Shown here piece after piece: positions 46,537 through 58,406 of a DNA stretch of 64,000 nucleotides. The DNA is from Amoebophrya sp. A120. Taxonomy: Eukaryota > Sar > Dinophyceae > Syndiniales > Amoebophryaceae. The DNA lies in assembly GCA_905178155.1 (NCBI GenBank), contig CAJINV010000013.1:362344-426343 (forward strand). Reading direction: 5' to 3'. A program made the position numbers and the translations under genes. Below the pieces are notes generated by a model that did not search any database, had not been told where the DNA came from, and worked only from the letters and a program-made list of their open reading frames with translations. Numbering within the stretch: the first letter of the stretch is position 1; each line of letters starts with the position of its first letter.

Positions 46537-49500
46537 ATGACTTTGGACGACGCTCTGGGACGAAAATTTGAGTTGAGCCGCGCCCCCGTAAAGTCCCCGA
46601 CACTGCAGTTTTCTACGAAGCTTTCTTACGCAGAATTAGGAAGCTCGGACGCCACCACCTCCTCCTCCAGTGCTGCCTCGTCTTCCGCAGAAAGCCTTGC
46701 TGCTGCTCCACGCCAGCCTGACCACACCGGTGGCCTGTCATCGGTGTTTCAGACAAGAAAGGCCCTGTCAGATGAGCCGGCGGAAATAAAGGAAGACGAC
46801 GCCGACGGTGGGTTTGTGGATATAGTTGAAAAAGAGCAGCAAAAGCAAATTACGACCGAAGACCTTCCACCGGCCCCAGCAGAGGCGAACGAACAAAAAG
46901 TCAAAGAGACGGACCACAACGGCGCGCAGGACGGAGTGGAAGCATTTCAGCTTTCAAAAATAAAGGCGGACGAAGTAGCAGTACAACAGAACGGCGATCA
47001 TCCTGGTGAGCCACCTCGTGATAATTCCCCCCGGTCCTCGTTTTGGTTTTCTTCTGCGGAAATAAAAGGAGAGGAACTGCCGGTGCTGGAACAAACGAGC
47101 GAAGATCTGAAACTCGACGCGGAGCCAAGGACGCCACTTGTGCAGCTTCCGGAAGGCGAAACCTCGGAATCGGAGGCACAGAGGTGTAATATTAACTCGC
47201 AGAATCCACTCTTCGTCGCGTCCGCAGCGGCGGACGGGTGCACCGCCGAAGCGCCGTTGCCGGAAGGAATAAAAGCGGTTGAGCCAGGTACTACGACGGG
47301 AAAAAGAAGTAGAGTCCTTGCCACTACGGCCTCGCAGCTCATAACGTCCAGGGCACTCGTTCTCTCTTCGTCGTCGACTGGGATCAGAGCAGGGACCATA
47401 TCTCTCAACGCAGATGCACTAGAGCCTGCCACGCGTCACGGAACTAGCGCGCAAGATCTCGTCCTCTTAGAGCAGCCAACCAAACAAGAGCAGGCTTGTT
47501 CTGTAAGTGGGGAGGAGGAAGAGACCATGACACTGCGTACGGAGACGCAAGAGGCCTCTGCTGCGGACGAACAGGCTCGTATCGTACAGAAAAATGCATA
47601 CACATGGCAAAAAGATGCATGATGCGTGTTCTCTAGTCCTGTGTACTACTGACATGCACGGTGGCACCACCGTGTCCAAAAGAGCGACCTTTTTCCGCCC
47701 AATACCTAAGGTCTACTAGAAGTAGTTCTGCCAGACGGCATTTTTGTTTGAGGATTGTGATGTGCGATCATGACAAAATGAGGATAAAAGTGATTTTTTT
47801 TAATATGGGAGCATTTTGCGGTGCGATATTTGTCCAACAAGAGGATGTGTACGATGATGACTTCGTCAACGGAGGAGAAGAGGACGAGGAGGAAGCGTTT
47901 GAGTTCGAGCCCCCAAATGCGGAAGGGGACCACGAAAAAGCGGACCAGGAACTTGTAGAGCCTTCAGCGCCTGACGTCGTGCTGCCGGCCACGCAGCATC
48001 AGGACCCCGCCGACCTTTCCGACGTGGCTGACCAGTTTGTGAAGAACTGCCGGACGCAGGTGGAAAAATCGCAAAATTTGTCTCCGCGGCACTGCGCCTC
48101 CCGGGTGCACGTGCCGATCCGCACTCGGCTGCTGGACGGTCTGCAGACCGTGGAGCGCAGTACCGCCCGTCCCGGGACCGCCACGGGCTACTTGCTGAAA
48201 AGCCGCAACGCAAACCTTCATCGGACAGCCGCAGTGCGCACCGCAGCGAGCGCGAGTGCCAGCTCTCGCCCACGAACAGCGCCCGGGCTGCTCAGCGTCG
48301 CGCACAGAAGAAGGAGTGGGGCGGACGAGGGAATGCGCACGGCCGTTCCGCTGATTCACTGGGAGAACTTGTTTCAAGAACGATACGCCGTTATAAATGA
48401 AACGGACAAAGAAAACCAACATCAAATTGTTTCGCAGGAGTCAACACGGCAAGCTGAAGATAGTAGCTCTGGTACCCTAAGACGAACAAGAACTGCAGGC
48501 CCAGGAAGTACAGCCATACCGGATGTAGATGACACAGCGCATCCCGGTGCGACGCACCATCATGGAGAGTACGTCGGTGCAGTTTTTCCAGCAGAAGACC
48601 CGGTCGGCGACGCGCTGCCCGCACGAGGAGATGACCTTGCCTGTCGACCGACACACCATTCCCGCTTCCACGCGATTCGGCAAAATCAACACTCGTTGCT
48701 GCAGTCGTTGGAGAAAGAGCGGAAACAGGGTCACACGGCGCTGCTGTCGATGCGGCTGCTAGTGGAAGACCGCGAGCGAAACAAGGAGAAGACGGGGTAC
48801 ACGAAGCAGGGGCTCCCAGACCCGGATGACTTCTATCAGAATCAAAAATTCCCCTTCCCCATATCAAAACGAAGTTTCTGATGCTGGATTTGCGTACACA
48901 AATCAGATTTGTCTTGCTGGCGAGGACTGCAGGCCCATATCAAGCCTGAGAAGACAGGTTTTGCCCGAGGCGCTTAGCATGACAGACGTCTCTGCTGCAG
49001 GAACATGAGCATGACAAACCGCCCGTAGAGTGCGGCGGTTGTCTTTGGGGTTGCCTTCTTGCAAGACAGAGACGATTTGCGGTTACAAATCAGCAGCGCA
49101 AATTTCGAAAACGTACCTTGCAAATATAGGGAGGGGGGATTTTTCCTTGTGATAACTTCACCCTGTCTTCCTTGTTGAAGCGGCGCGCAAACGAGCGGGA
49201 GTTGGAGCGGAAGCGGAAACAGAAGCTTGCGACCTCGCTGCAGACGAAAATCGGGAAAAGATTTGTCAATGCGACCAAGGAACAGGAGGAATTCTTCGCC
49301 GGAAAAATCAAGATCGCCGACATGGATCAACACGACTTACGAAAAATTCACGACCGTACTACCGATTCATAGATTGGTCAATTGCTTCGCCTTAGAAAGA
49401 CGTATTTTCAAAAATGTGCTGGCTTCTTTTTTTTTTTCTTGCGTAATGCGTGTTTTTTTTTCCTTGCGTATGACGTAATAATCAAACCAAAATTTTAGCA

Positions 49501-50408
49501 CACTCCTCTATCATCTCCAGGTATGCACGAATCCTGGCAGGGCAACAAGGTCGTAGAAACCAACATTGACCGAGAGTCAAATACGGGATAGAAAAACATT
49601 CAGATCTCTTCATTTGAACAAGATATTCCCAGACCCTGTGGCACTTGTGTGTGTTACAGACGGCGCAGCTCGAGCTCTCGCCTGGACTTACAAAGAGCGT
49701 CTTTTCGATGTCAGCAGAAGCAGTATACGATACCGCAAATTTGTCTGATGTAAAAATAGACTCGGAGTAAACTGATTTGCCTGAAATTGTGGGGGCGAAG
49801 GCCGCCTTCATGCTGTTGCTCCTGCATACGTCTGTGCAAGAAGAGACGGCAACTTTTGATGACAGTGACTATTGATTGAAGAGATCCAAGAATTAACCCT
49901 ATTTCCTTGCATATGAAAGAAGGAGGTGCGGGAGGTGCAAGATACCGTACGAAAGCAGAGAAACATCTGGAAAATGGAATCCCAGTACGGGTTGCGTAAT
50001 GACCAGTCGGACGCGCAGCTCATGTTTCCGATCAGTGAAAGGGAAAAGTCTTTCGTCGCAAACAAAAACCGAAAGTGGTTGTCAAAATCGAAGAAGTCCC
50101 TGCGGCAGCTGCAGCGAAAGATGTTTGACTCCGCGCGGGAGACCGCGAGTTCCATTGCGGTTGCGGATACCGCCACGATGGTGATGAAACCGGGGGACCA
50201 TCACGGTGCCAGTGGGGCGGACAGTAGTAACGCGAACAGCGTGCTCGCAATGAAGATGCAGTTTCTGAACGCGCATGAGACCGAGGGGCAGAGCGCCAAG
50301 CGATATCGGAAGAAGCGAGGGGACGCGACGGAGGAGCAGAAACAGATCTTGCGGGCCTTCGTGCAAGAATTTTTCCACGAAAAGCGAAAATTGGAGAAAG
50401 CGGTGTGA
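46537..50408 (+). CDS. coiled-coil protein, unknown family
   Basis: Starts ATG 46537 in a good context (GTCACCATG). Exon 1 (to about 47579) is an acidic, Ser/Glu-rich, disordered region of about 345 residues. An introner (about 47580-47830) leads to exon 2 (to 48833), which has an acidic patch (DDDFVNGGEEDEEE), a Thr/Arg-rich segment (RPGTATG, SRPRTAPG) and a helical part with LLQSLEKERKQG. A second introner (48834-49159) joins PDDF-TLSSLL. Exon 3 (49160 to about 49369) is a strongly basic coiled coil (NERELERKRKQK). The last exon (about 49920-50408) is helical and basic, ending FFHEKRKLEKAV then TGA. There is no signal peptide or membrane helix, so it is cytosolic, nuclear or cytoskeletal. 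I do not recognise the family. Confidence 0.7.
47580..47830 (+). mobile_element. introner
   Basis: Inverted ends TATCGTACAGAAAAATGC and GCATTTTGCGGTGCGATA bound about 250 bp. The exact junction is uncertain by 1-2 bases and no target duplication was found. Frame analysis needs an intron here (exon 1 and exon 2 are in different frames). Confidence 0.7.
48834..49159 (+). mobile_element. introner, CCCCTCCCCATATC family, exact 5-bp TSD
   Basis: The element 48834-49154 starts TATCAGAATC and ends CCTTGTGATA, flanked by ACTTC at 48829-48833 and 49155-49159. Long inverted ends (TTCCCCTTCCCCATATC / ATATAGGGAGGGGGGATT). Contains GCATGACAAA at 49009. Excision restores PDDF-TLSSLLKRR in frame. Confidence 0.94.
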
Positions 50409-52544
50409 TAGTGTGCCCTTTTATGGATCAGAGTAGGTGCAGATGCATTCCGAGCTGCAGAAGCTTCAGTCTTCGAGTGGAGGATTGTTATACATGTACC
50501 TCTTGGTACGAGCACTTTTCCTTTTGTACTAGTTCAGTTGCGTTCACTTCATGTGCCTTCCTCGGTCGAACAACTTTTGTACAACCAGTACACTAACACC
50601 CCAGCTGCTATAGCGTGAGCTGCCATAATATCACTAGCATCGATTTGAACTTCCACGAAGTAGTAACTCTCCATCCTCCATCAACCACAGGGCGCGAAGA
50701 TGGAACTAGGGAAGTAGAGCCGTGAAGGTGAGCGAAACGCTACTTGTTGAACAAACTCCGTGAAGAACTTGAAATTTTGTACCGACGTTGTTTGAAAATG
50801 AAAAATCTTTTCGTGCCTCCTTCCATGCTGCCCGACAAGAATGGTACCGGACTTCTCAGCTGAGTACCGAAGGAAAACTTTCTCCCTGGTAGCATGAAGA
50901 TCTTTGATCGAACATCTAGGCTATTATCGATGAGACGGTCGTGGTACTCTCATCTGCAGTTCTGTGGTGCATGTGCAAGTGTATCGCGATCCAATCTGAT
51001 CTTGCTCGACTGAAGCAGATGTGACACAGAAGTTCAGATGGGAACTCAAGATCAAGAATCTTTAGTTCACTACTGGCGCCGGCGCTAGCTGCCCGCTTGT
51101 AGCTGGTAGTTTCAAGAAACAGCTCGCAGAGCAAGATCGTGATTTGTCTTGAATGCAGTTTCGCAAGAAGTAGATGGTTGATCTTGAGACTGCGTATACG
51201 TTAGTGGATCTTCTAGAAAGCGATGCTGTGTCGATGTGATCAGCGGGTCTGCAGTGGGGTTGATATGCCGCGATCGAGAGATGATCTCACTTAGTTTCTT
51301 CTGGTGAGGGCCAAGCGTATGTGGATCTTCAATGTGGTATTTAAAGCAGTAGCTTCATATATAGTACCTCATCCTGTACTAGCATCCTGCGTCACATAGG
51401 ACAGAGATGCTTTACAAGAAGCCGCAGGCACTTATGTACCAATCTGCAGCATGCGTGCATTCCTTTCCCGGCAGGCGACAGCGACATCTATTCAGTGAAT
51501 AGAAGCGACTTTTTGACTAGCGAAAATTGTTTTCCAATTTCGTCACAAGATAGCAACGAAACGAAAAAACAATCTTGATTCATTGCTTGCTCGACTAACT
51601 ACTTCACTTTTGAGAAATTATAGTTGCTGAAGAAAAAATAGCCACGCTCGGCTAAAAGGAACATCAACGAAGAGTTGTTACTCCATAGTACCACGTTTGG
51701 CGTTGCAGGAGGTTTTTTGGTGGCACTCGATATTTCCGAGGCGAATACAGTACGTTTGAAGTAAAGCAAAAGCCCTTTTTTGCTCGTAGCTCTTCCGTTT
51801 TTGGTAACAAAAGTGTACGTGACATGAAGTAGCGGCCTAAGCGAGTTCGTCGCCAGCAGCGAGCAAGAGTATTTGAAAAGAACTTTCACCGCAAAGCTTA
51901 GCCACTTTTTTGCAGCGTTCCAGTACTTCTAGGTGGCTTTTTTGGAGGTGGCAATCAGGATTATTTTTTACCAACGACTCGTGATGGGAATAGAATTTCA
52001 GTATTGGGAAGCAGCCGAATAGCTATTGTTCTTCCTGTCAAGAAAAGTAAAGTACCTGTTGCAGAGAAAAAGCTCAGGAACTAAAAACAGCAGTACCATG
52101 AAGATGTGCCAGTAGTTATCGCAAAAGTAATTGAAGTTTTTTACTGCTGCTCAAGAACCAAAGCAGCAAGAAGTGATTGATACAGGAAGAATAAAATATA
52201 TAGAGTTCAAAGACACTAACCTAATACAGCGAAAAAAAAAAGAATACGAAGGTTCTTTGACAGCACTGAAGCAAGTGTGGAGCAAAGAACGAAGCATCCC
52301 TCTAATAAACGTTTGGATGTAAAAATAATGATACTACCGTTGTACAATTTCAACTAGAACGTCAATTATCTTCACAGCGACGGGTCGTCCAAGCGAAAAA
52401 GCAGAAAACTGGTATAACAAACTAAGTAGATACAGGCGGTGGTTCATTTTTAGAGCCGCTATCGCCTTTTTCCAGTCGAAGAAGGCAACTATAGCAACAG
52501 CGGGGCCGCGGCGGGGAATCATACGCAAGATACCGATCGATAGA
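50409..52544. other. long intergenic spacer
   Basis: About 2.1 kb, AT-rich, with only short scattered frames on both strands. No gene, RNA or repeat recognised. Confidence 0.5.
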
Positions 52545-55500
52545 ATGGAAATGTTGGAGCACGATCTTGGAAATAAAAATCTTGTAGCGCAGCAGCCAGC
52601 TGCGAGCGCGACGATGAAGATCGGGGACGGATTTGGATGTGGCGTTCTTGAGCATGCAGCAGGAGAAGAGAATTATGCCAAAAATCAGGATGCCTTTCCT
52701 GCGGGAAACAACCCCTTCGTTCGAAGTGCTCTGCTGGAGAGCACGCCGCCCAGGAGTTCGTCCAATGCCGGGCCGACGCAGCAGATGACCACGACCCCGG
52801 AGCCGGGCGCGAGACTGGACGAGTCGGGTACTAGTTACGATCATCTGTATGTTGCTGCAGATGAAAACGAGGCGGAGGTGGACCACACGCGGGCAATGAA
52901 AACGCCGCAGAACATTAAAGACAGTGGTTTTGGTGGCGACAAAGATGATACGGTGGCACATCACAAGTCGAAGAGTTACGGAGTGGACGACCACGACGAG
53001 CTGGGGCCGCAACACCACCTGGATTTGTCAGAGCAGGACGGCGCCTCGCGACAGAGCAGGGCGAGCACCAGCAACAGCTGCAAAAACAGTCGTCATGAGG
53101 GACTGGGCACCTCGCTGAAAACCTGCAGTTCGTCAAAAAATTTGCTGAACACTTCCACGGAAATCACGACCACTTCGGTCTCGGACGGCGACGAAGAGCC
53201 GCCCAAGCTGCGGCTGTTGGGTAATAACACCCCGTCTCCGGCGAACATGGAAACTGAGTGCAGAGCTGCTAATAAACTACACCAGGGACGAGGACGAGCC
53301 CCTTTTCACAACGAGGGCACCAGCAGCTGCCACGAGCAGCCTGTCGAAGTTGGAGTTCTCGCAGGTCTACTTGGTAGAAACGGAGATCATATGAATGTTT
53401 TTAGCGAGCTGCAGGGTCCTCGTGACGTGGAGTTTCAAGAACGCGACCACGGCGCCGACGCGGCGACCACGGTTCGTAAAATGTCGTGCGACCTGTCGAC
53501 GCCGCGGTCGCAGAAAAGCACCGAGAAAACGCCTTGCTCGGTGTTGGAGGAGGTTCTCATGGCAACGAACAGGATGATAGTCGATGTTGTTGTGCCGCGA
53601 GATGAGGCTGGCGGTTCTACTGTTGATCCGCGGGCTGGTACCATGGATGTTGTTGAATCTCGTAGTACGCAGTCATTTGTTCCCGGCCCAACAAGTTGTA
53701 CTAGCCTCCCGCCGCAACGCCCGGCGGCCGCGCCGCTGGGCGGGTCGTGGTCCACTAATGCAACACGACCGGAAGCAGGAACGCAAGAGCAAATACTTTT
53801 ATCATGTGACAACAGTACAACTTTGTCTTCCACCTCAGTGCCGATGGAGCAGGACACAGACATTGCGGTTGATAACCACGGTGGTTGTGAGAAAAATATT
53901 GGCATTATTTCTACTACGGCATCTTCTTCAACCTCTGCGCTGGCAGCGGGAGGTTCTTCCGCTACCACGCCTGCAGCGACCGATCGTGTTATCGTGGGGG
54001 AGCTGATGGCACAGCCAAACTTGACCGAAGCCGTAGAGGAGCTCTTGGAGTTGAAGATCACCAAAGAGGACGCGGAAGAATTTTGCGAGCAGTACGGGTT
54101 CGACCCGCAAAAGATCACACCGGTGCTTACCATTCTTCCGCCCGGCGCGCTGCACGTGATTCAGGCCAGCAGCAAGTTCGAGCAACTGTTGCTGTCCGCG
54201 CAAAAGAAGACCTCGCTCTTCAAAATCGACACCAGCAAGGATGAGCTGCAGCAGCTAACCGCGCACTTTCTGCACCTGATCCGCGACTTTGTGCGCACCA
54301 ACGGCGACGAAAAAAAGTTCGTGGCGGACTGCGAAGCGGCGCGGTTTTGCTTCCTGGAGGAGATGGACTGGGAAAACATTGCCTACAACCTGCGCATGAA
54401 GTTTTTCTACGCCAGCAACCTGAAGCGGAAAGTCATCATGAGCAATTGGATGGAAACCAGCCTGAAGACGCTGCGGTCCTCGTCGCACGGAGGTGCAACG
54501 ACGTCGACGGGGGGGCCCCTCGAAGCCCTAAAAGCGCGGCGGAAGAAAATGCTTTCTGACAGCTCCTCCGCGTCGCGAAAGTCGACGCGGAGCTCGCTCG
54601 GGTCGCGAAGCCCGCCCGGAAATGCGGACGCGGCTGCGTCGTGTGGAGGCGGGGGTTCCGGAGCAAAAATGGTCAACCGCGGGCGGGACATTCTAGGTAC
54701 TTCTACCTTTTTCTTCGGGCTCTGATCTGTCCGAGATGAGTCTAATTGTGCTATGTATTGAAATACCCGTTCGATGTTTTTACTTCGGATTGCGTTTCTA
54801 CTTGCCAGGAACGAACTACATAAAAACTCAGAAATCGTCGAAGAGGAGGATTTGCTGCTGCTTTTGTGTGCTATCCCGCGCAAAGAAGTCATCCCCTTAC
54901 CACAGAAGGATAGCACAAGCAGACCTCTGTATAATTAAAATGACTTGGCCTGGACTCTTTAGTTCGGGTCATGGGCTACAAGTTGCATTTTTATTTCTGA
55001 TCGCATGGTCCTCGTGGTGTCTGTGAGGAGCTTTTTGCACAGGATACGCGAATACCGTGGGTTAACAGACGAGGCGAAACAGGCTTTGCGAAACGCCGTG
55101 CAACCCGTTCAGGCGGCGGTATGATTATTATCCAGCGTGCTAATATCGCTTTTTAGGCACAGAGACAACTTCTCTTTGACCTTTTTGATCTCGTCTCTAC
55201 CAGCCTAAGCCAGCTCTAGCCTTGTCAGTCTTCGATAGAACAGGTTCCGTTATTGTGGCCCTAACAAAATATTAAAGATAGCATGCAGATGCGGGCTGGA
55301 TAATTCATTGGAACATCTTCAGACTGCAAATTTCGAAATTATGATCCGGCGTACTGCTTCTTGCACTGCAAATATTAACTCAGCTGTGTATAATCAAGAG
55401 ACAAATAAACGAGGTAGTTACTTACAAAAATACCTGTGTGAGCATTAGCATTTACATTACCAGGTCCTGGGTTGTTACGAGGATTACAATTCGGAGCTGT

Positions 55501-58406
55501 ACCAGGACCTGCACGCCCGCGGCGGGTCCCCGGCGGCCGCGCCCAAAGGCCTGGGCATGACGCGACGTCCCCAGGTGGAGGATTCCTTCGAGAAGCGGTC
55601 GGAGGTGGTGCTCAAATTGGTGCACGACTTTGAAACCGGAGCAGGAGCGGCCATGTCGCTGGGGCCCCTCGGGGGTGGTCTTGGGGGGCACCAAGGGAAC
55701 ACCTTAGTGCTGCAGGCAGAGCAGTTTTTCCAGATGCACAACATCGACAAGTCGGCTATGGGATAGTTCTCACATGTCGCATTCTCAACTGTTGTACATG
55801 AATTTGTATTTGGTGCGCTGCAGAAATTATAGCAAAAGTAAGTAAGTAGGGCGTGCGCGACCTCTCGCGATGCAGGTTTGGCAAAGATTATTTCCATCCT
55901 GTTTGGGCCTTAAAAGATTTGTCATGCGAAGTAGCTGGATCGTGTCGGTGACAAATCCTGGTTGTGCGTGACAAAAAATCGTGCAACATTTGAGAATGTA
56001 AGTCTTGAAAATTCCCATATCGGCGCGGGACATCTTCTGGTCCAGCTCGGTGGAGGTGCAGCAGGCGGTGCTGCGCGCCGGCCCGCTGGTGGACGCCCGC
56101 AACACCTCGGCTGTGCTGGTGAAGCGCGTGAATTCCCTGAGTTCACAGCTGAACCTGGGCCCGCTGCACCATAGCCTCGTCGAGAACGGAAAAAACTCCG
56201 CTGTGTTTTCCAACAACAGTGCCCGCGGAGCGCTCGGCAACAGCATCACCGGCGCCGGAGACTACCCGTTCGGCAACAACAGCCTTGCTGCTGGTATGAA
56301 AGGGAGTGGCTCGTCCACCTTCGGCCACCTGAACGGGCTGTCTGGCGCTGGCAAGGGACAGGGAGGGACTTCTATGGGTCCTTTCCGAGGAGGACACGCC
56401 TCCCCTTTCCAGCAAGGCAAGAGTGGCACTGGCAACAGTTCTTGCGGTAATATTTCATCTTCACTGTCCGGCGGCGGAGGAGGTGGTGGCCCGCTGAGTA
56501 TCGCTTTGAGCGCTATGTTTGCGCCAGCCGGCAGTCCGCCCTGTTTATCATACAGAGAAAGCACGCTAGGAGGTCACATTTATGCAAAAGTAAACACATG
56601 GATTGTAGTTCTCTCTTGCATGGCGATGGCGTAAACACCGTGCTATGTGCCTGCATATGACCATAAATTTTTTTGCCTCTTTATTTTTGGATGACGAATG
56701 TGCCCTGGTACTGGTAGCTTTTTTCTCTCGGATACTCTTCGCCAGCCACGATGGCGGCTCCGTCGTGTGGTCAGCCATCGATGATGGGAGGACGGAACAA
56801 TAGTCTAGCCATGCTGCATATGGATTGTAAATGTGTGGGGGTCTGGAAAGAATGGTATTTTTGATGCTAAGAACGTTGACTTTCGATCAACACACAAAAT
56901 AACTGTATTGCATGAGCAGCAGGTTTTTTCTGCCCGGAGAAGGCATTTCTCTTCCAGGATAGGAAGGAGAAAGCCATCGCAAAACCTGTACTGCTAGAGC
57001 GTATAGCACAATAGACATCGTAAAAAAAAAAAAAATGCATGACAAGGTCAGCCAATCTTCGAGACCCAGACATATTTGCACTGGACATTGCAGGCCGAAG
57101 CGGCGCAGCAACAGACGCAGTTCCTAGCTTCTCCGAATCACCACCAGCACAGTTTGTCTCCAACGATGCCGATGCAGCAGCAGCAACAGAAATGTGCTTT
57201 CGGTGATAATTCGAATTCCACTTCTGCTTCCCCCGGTCAACATCATCTCGTCGTGCCAAACAGCAGTCCGCATTCGCACGCGTCTGGACCTCCACGGGCA
57301 ATATCCAATGCGGTCTCCGGAGGTGCTGGCCGTTCCTCCGTGTACAACAACCAAAATCGGCACACCAACTTCGGGGGGCACCTCCCTGGTCAACAGCAGC
57401 TGCATCAGCAGAACCACGGCAATGTGGGCACAGGACCGATGAACTCCTCGTCATACAATAATTTCCACCAGATGAACAATATGAACAACCAAAGGAACAA
57501 AAACAACTTGCAGAATTTCGGAAATATGAACAACTCCTCCGCCACGAACCATCTGTCGCTGGAACGCCAGATGTGGTACAACTCGCGCAACACATCGAAC
57601 TGCAACCAGCTGTGGAGCCCACCGTCGTCGCGCGAGAGCTCGCCGGCCCTCGGACCCGCGTCGGGGGGAGGGCTGTCTGGTGGTACTAGTAATGGGGGCT
57701 CCTGCAACGGCGGCTCCTTGGCGCCAGGAGGAGCGGCCTTGGGACGGACCAGCAGCTACAGCGCCACTCCGTTGCTGCCCCGGTCGCACTCGTCGCTCCC
57801 GGCTTATGGACCGTACAACCATCAAAATGGAGGTGCGACGAACAACCCGCAGTTCTTCAACATGCCTCGGTCTTCGCTCCAGGTGCCCTACAATGCCTCC
57901 TCTGCGGGTGGTGCTCTTGGACGGGGTGGAAATAGCAACGCGGAAGGAGCAGGAAAGCCGTGCTGGGAGACGTCGTTCGAAAAATCACTTCAGGAATGGC
58001 TGGATTCGGACAACAAAGCGTCTGCTGGAACAGGTAAGTGCTAATAGTACTGCTACTTGTTCTAACATGGGTAATTATGTCATGCAAGTTGGAGTTCGCC
58101 TTCTCGCACGCCATAAGATGCGAGCAAAGGGTTGCTTTTATTTGTTACTGCGTAAGGCTAAGGATCATGAGAACGACAAGTAGGATGAGCGAGCACAGGA
58201 ATCGTAATCATCTCACCGATCTTGTGCTTGTGAAATTTCCTCGCAATAGTAAGTTTCAGCTCGTCATTCTGTTGATTTTCCCTTGAACATTGAAATTATC
58301 CAAAACAGGCTCCTCATCTGCAGCTCGTTCGCATGTTGGCCAGGGTGGTGCTACGGAGGATGAAGATGCGCACAGCTGGGTGAGCAAATTGATCAGCGAA
58401 ATGTAG
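52545..58406 (+). CDS. large disordered Q/N-rich protein, unknown family
   Basis: ATG 52545 opens a 2.15-kb first exon. About 480 residues are low-complexity Ser/Thr/Glu/Gly, then a compact helical domain (about 53995-54460: ELMAQPNLTEAVEELLELKI, DAEEFCEQYGFDPQKIT, FLEEMDWENIAYNLRM) is the only folded-looking part. Small exons follow near 54809-54920 (EEEDLLLLLCAIPRKEV) and 55026-55120 (FLHRIREYRGLTDEAKQALR). Then come 55462-55756 (CYEDYNSELYQDLHARGG), 56025 to about 56560 (Gly/Ser/Asn-rich), 56745-56818, and 57093-58033, which is very rich in Gln, Asn, His and Ser (prion-like). The last exon, 58309-58406, ends SWVSKLISEM. The intron at 58034-58308 is GT-AG; introners lie at 55757 and 56819. 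Such composition is common in RNA-granule or regulatory proteins; here that is only suggestive. Confidence 0.7.
55757..56024 (+). mobile_element. introner with exact 5-bp TSD
   Basis: The element 55757-56019 starts TATGGGATAG and ends AATTCCCATA, flanked by TCGGC at 55752-55756 and 56020-56024. Inverted ends share CATTCTCAACTGTTG / CAACATTTGAGAATG. Contains TTTGTCATGC at 55918. Excision joins DKSA-RDIFW in frame. Confidence 0.93.
56819..57092 (+). mobile_element. introner, GGTCTGGA family
   Basis: Starts TATGGATTGTAAATGTG, with GGGGTCTGGAAAG inside, and ends with GAGACCCAGACATATTTGC before ACATTGCA. Flanked by TGCA (56815-56818 and 57089-57092). It carries CTGTATTGCATGAGCAGCA, as does the copy at 20576. 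Excision joins SLAMLQ-AEAAQQQ in frame. Confidence 0.9.

Noticed and set aside
53435..54133. 232-codon - strand frame
   Set aside because: Antisense shadow of the low-complexity exon; no domain.
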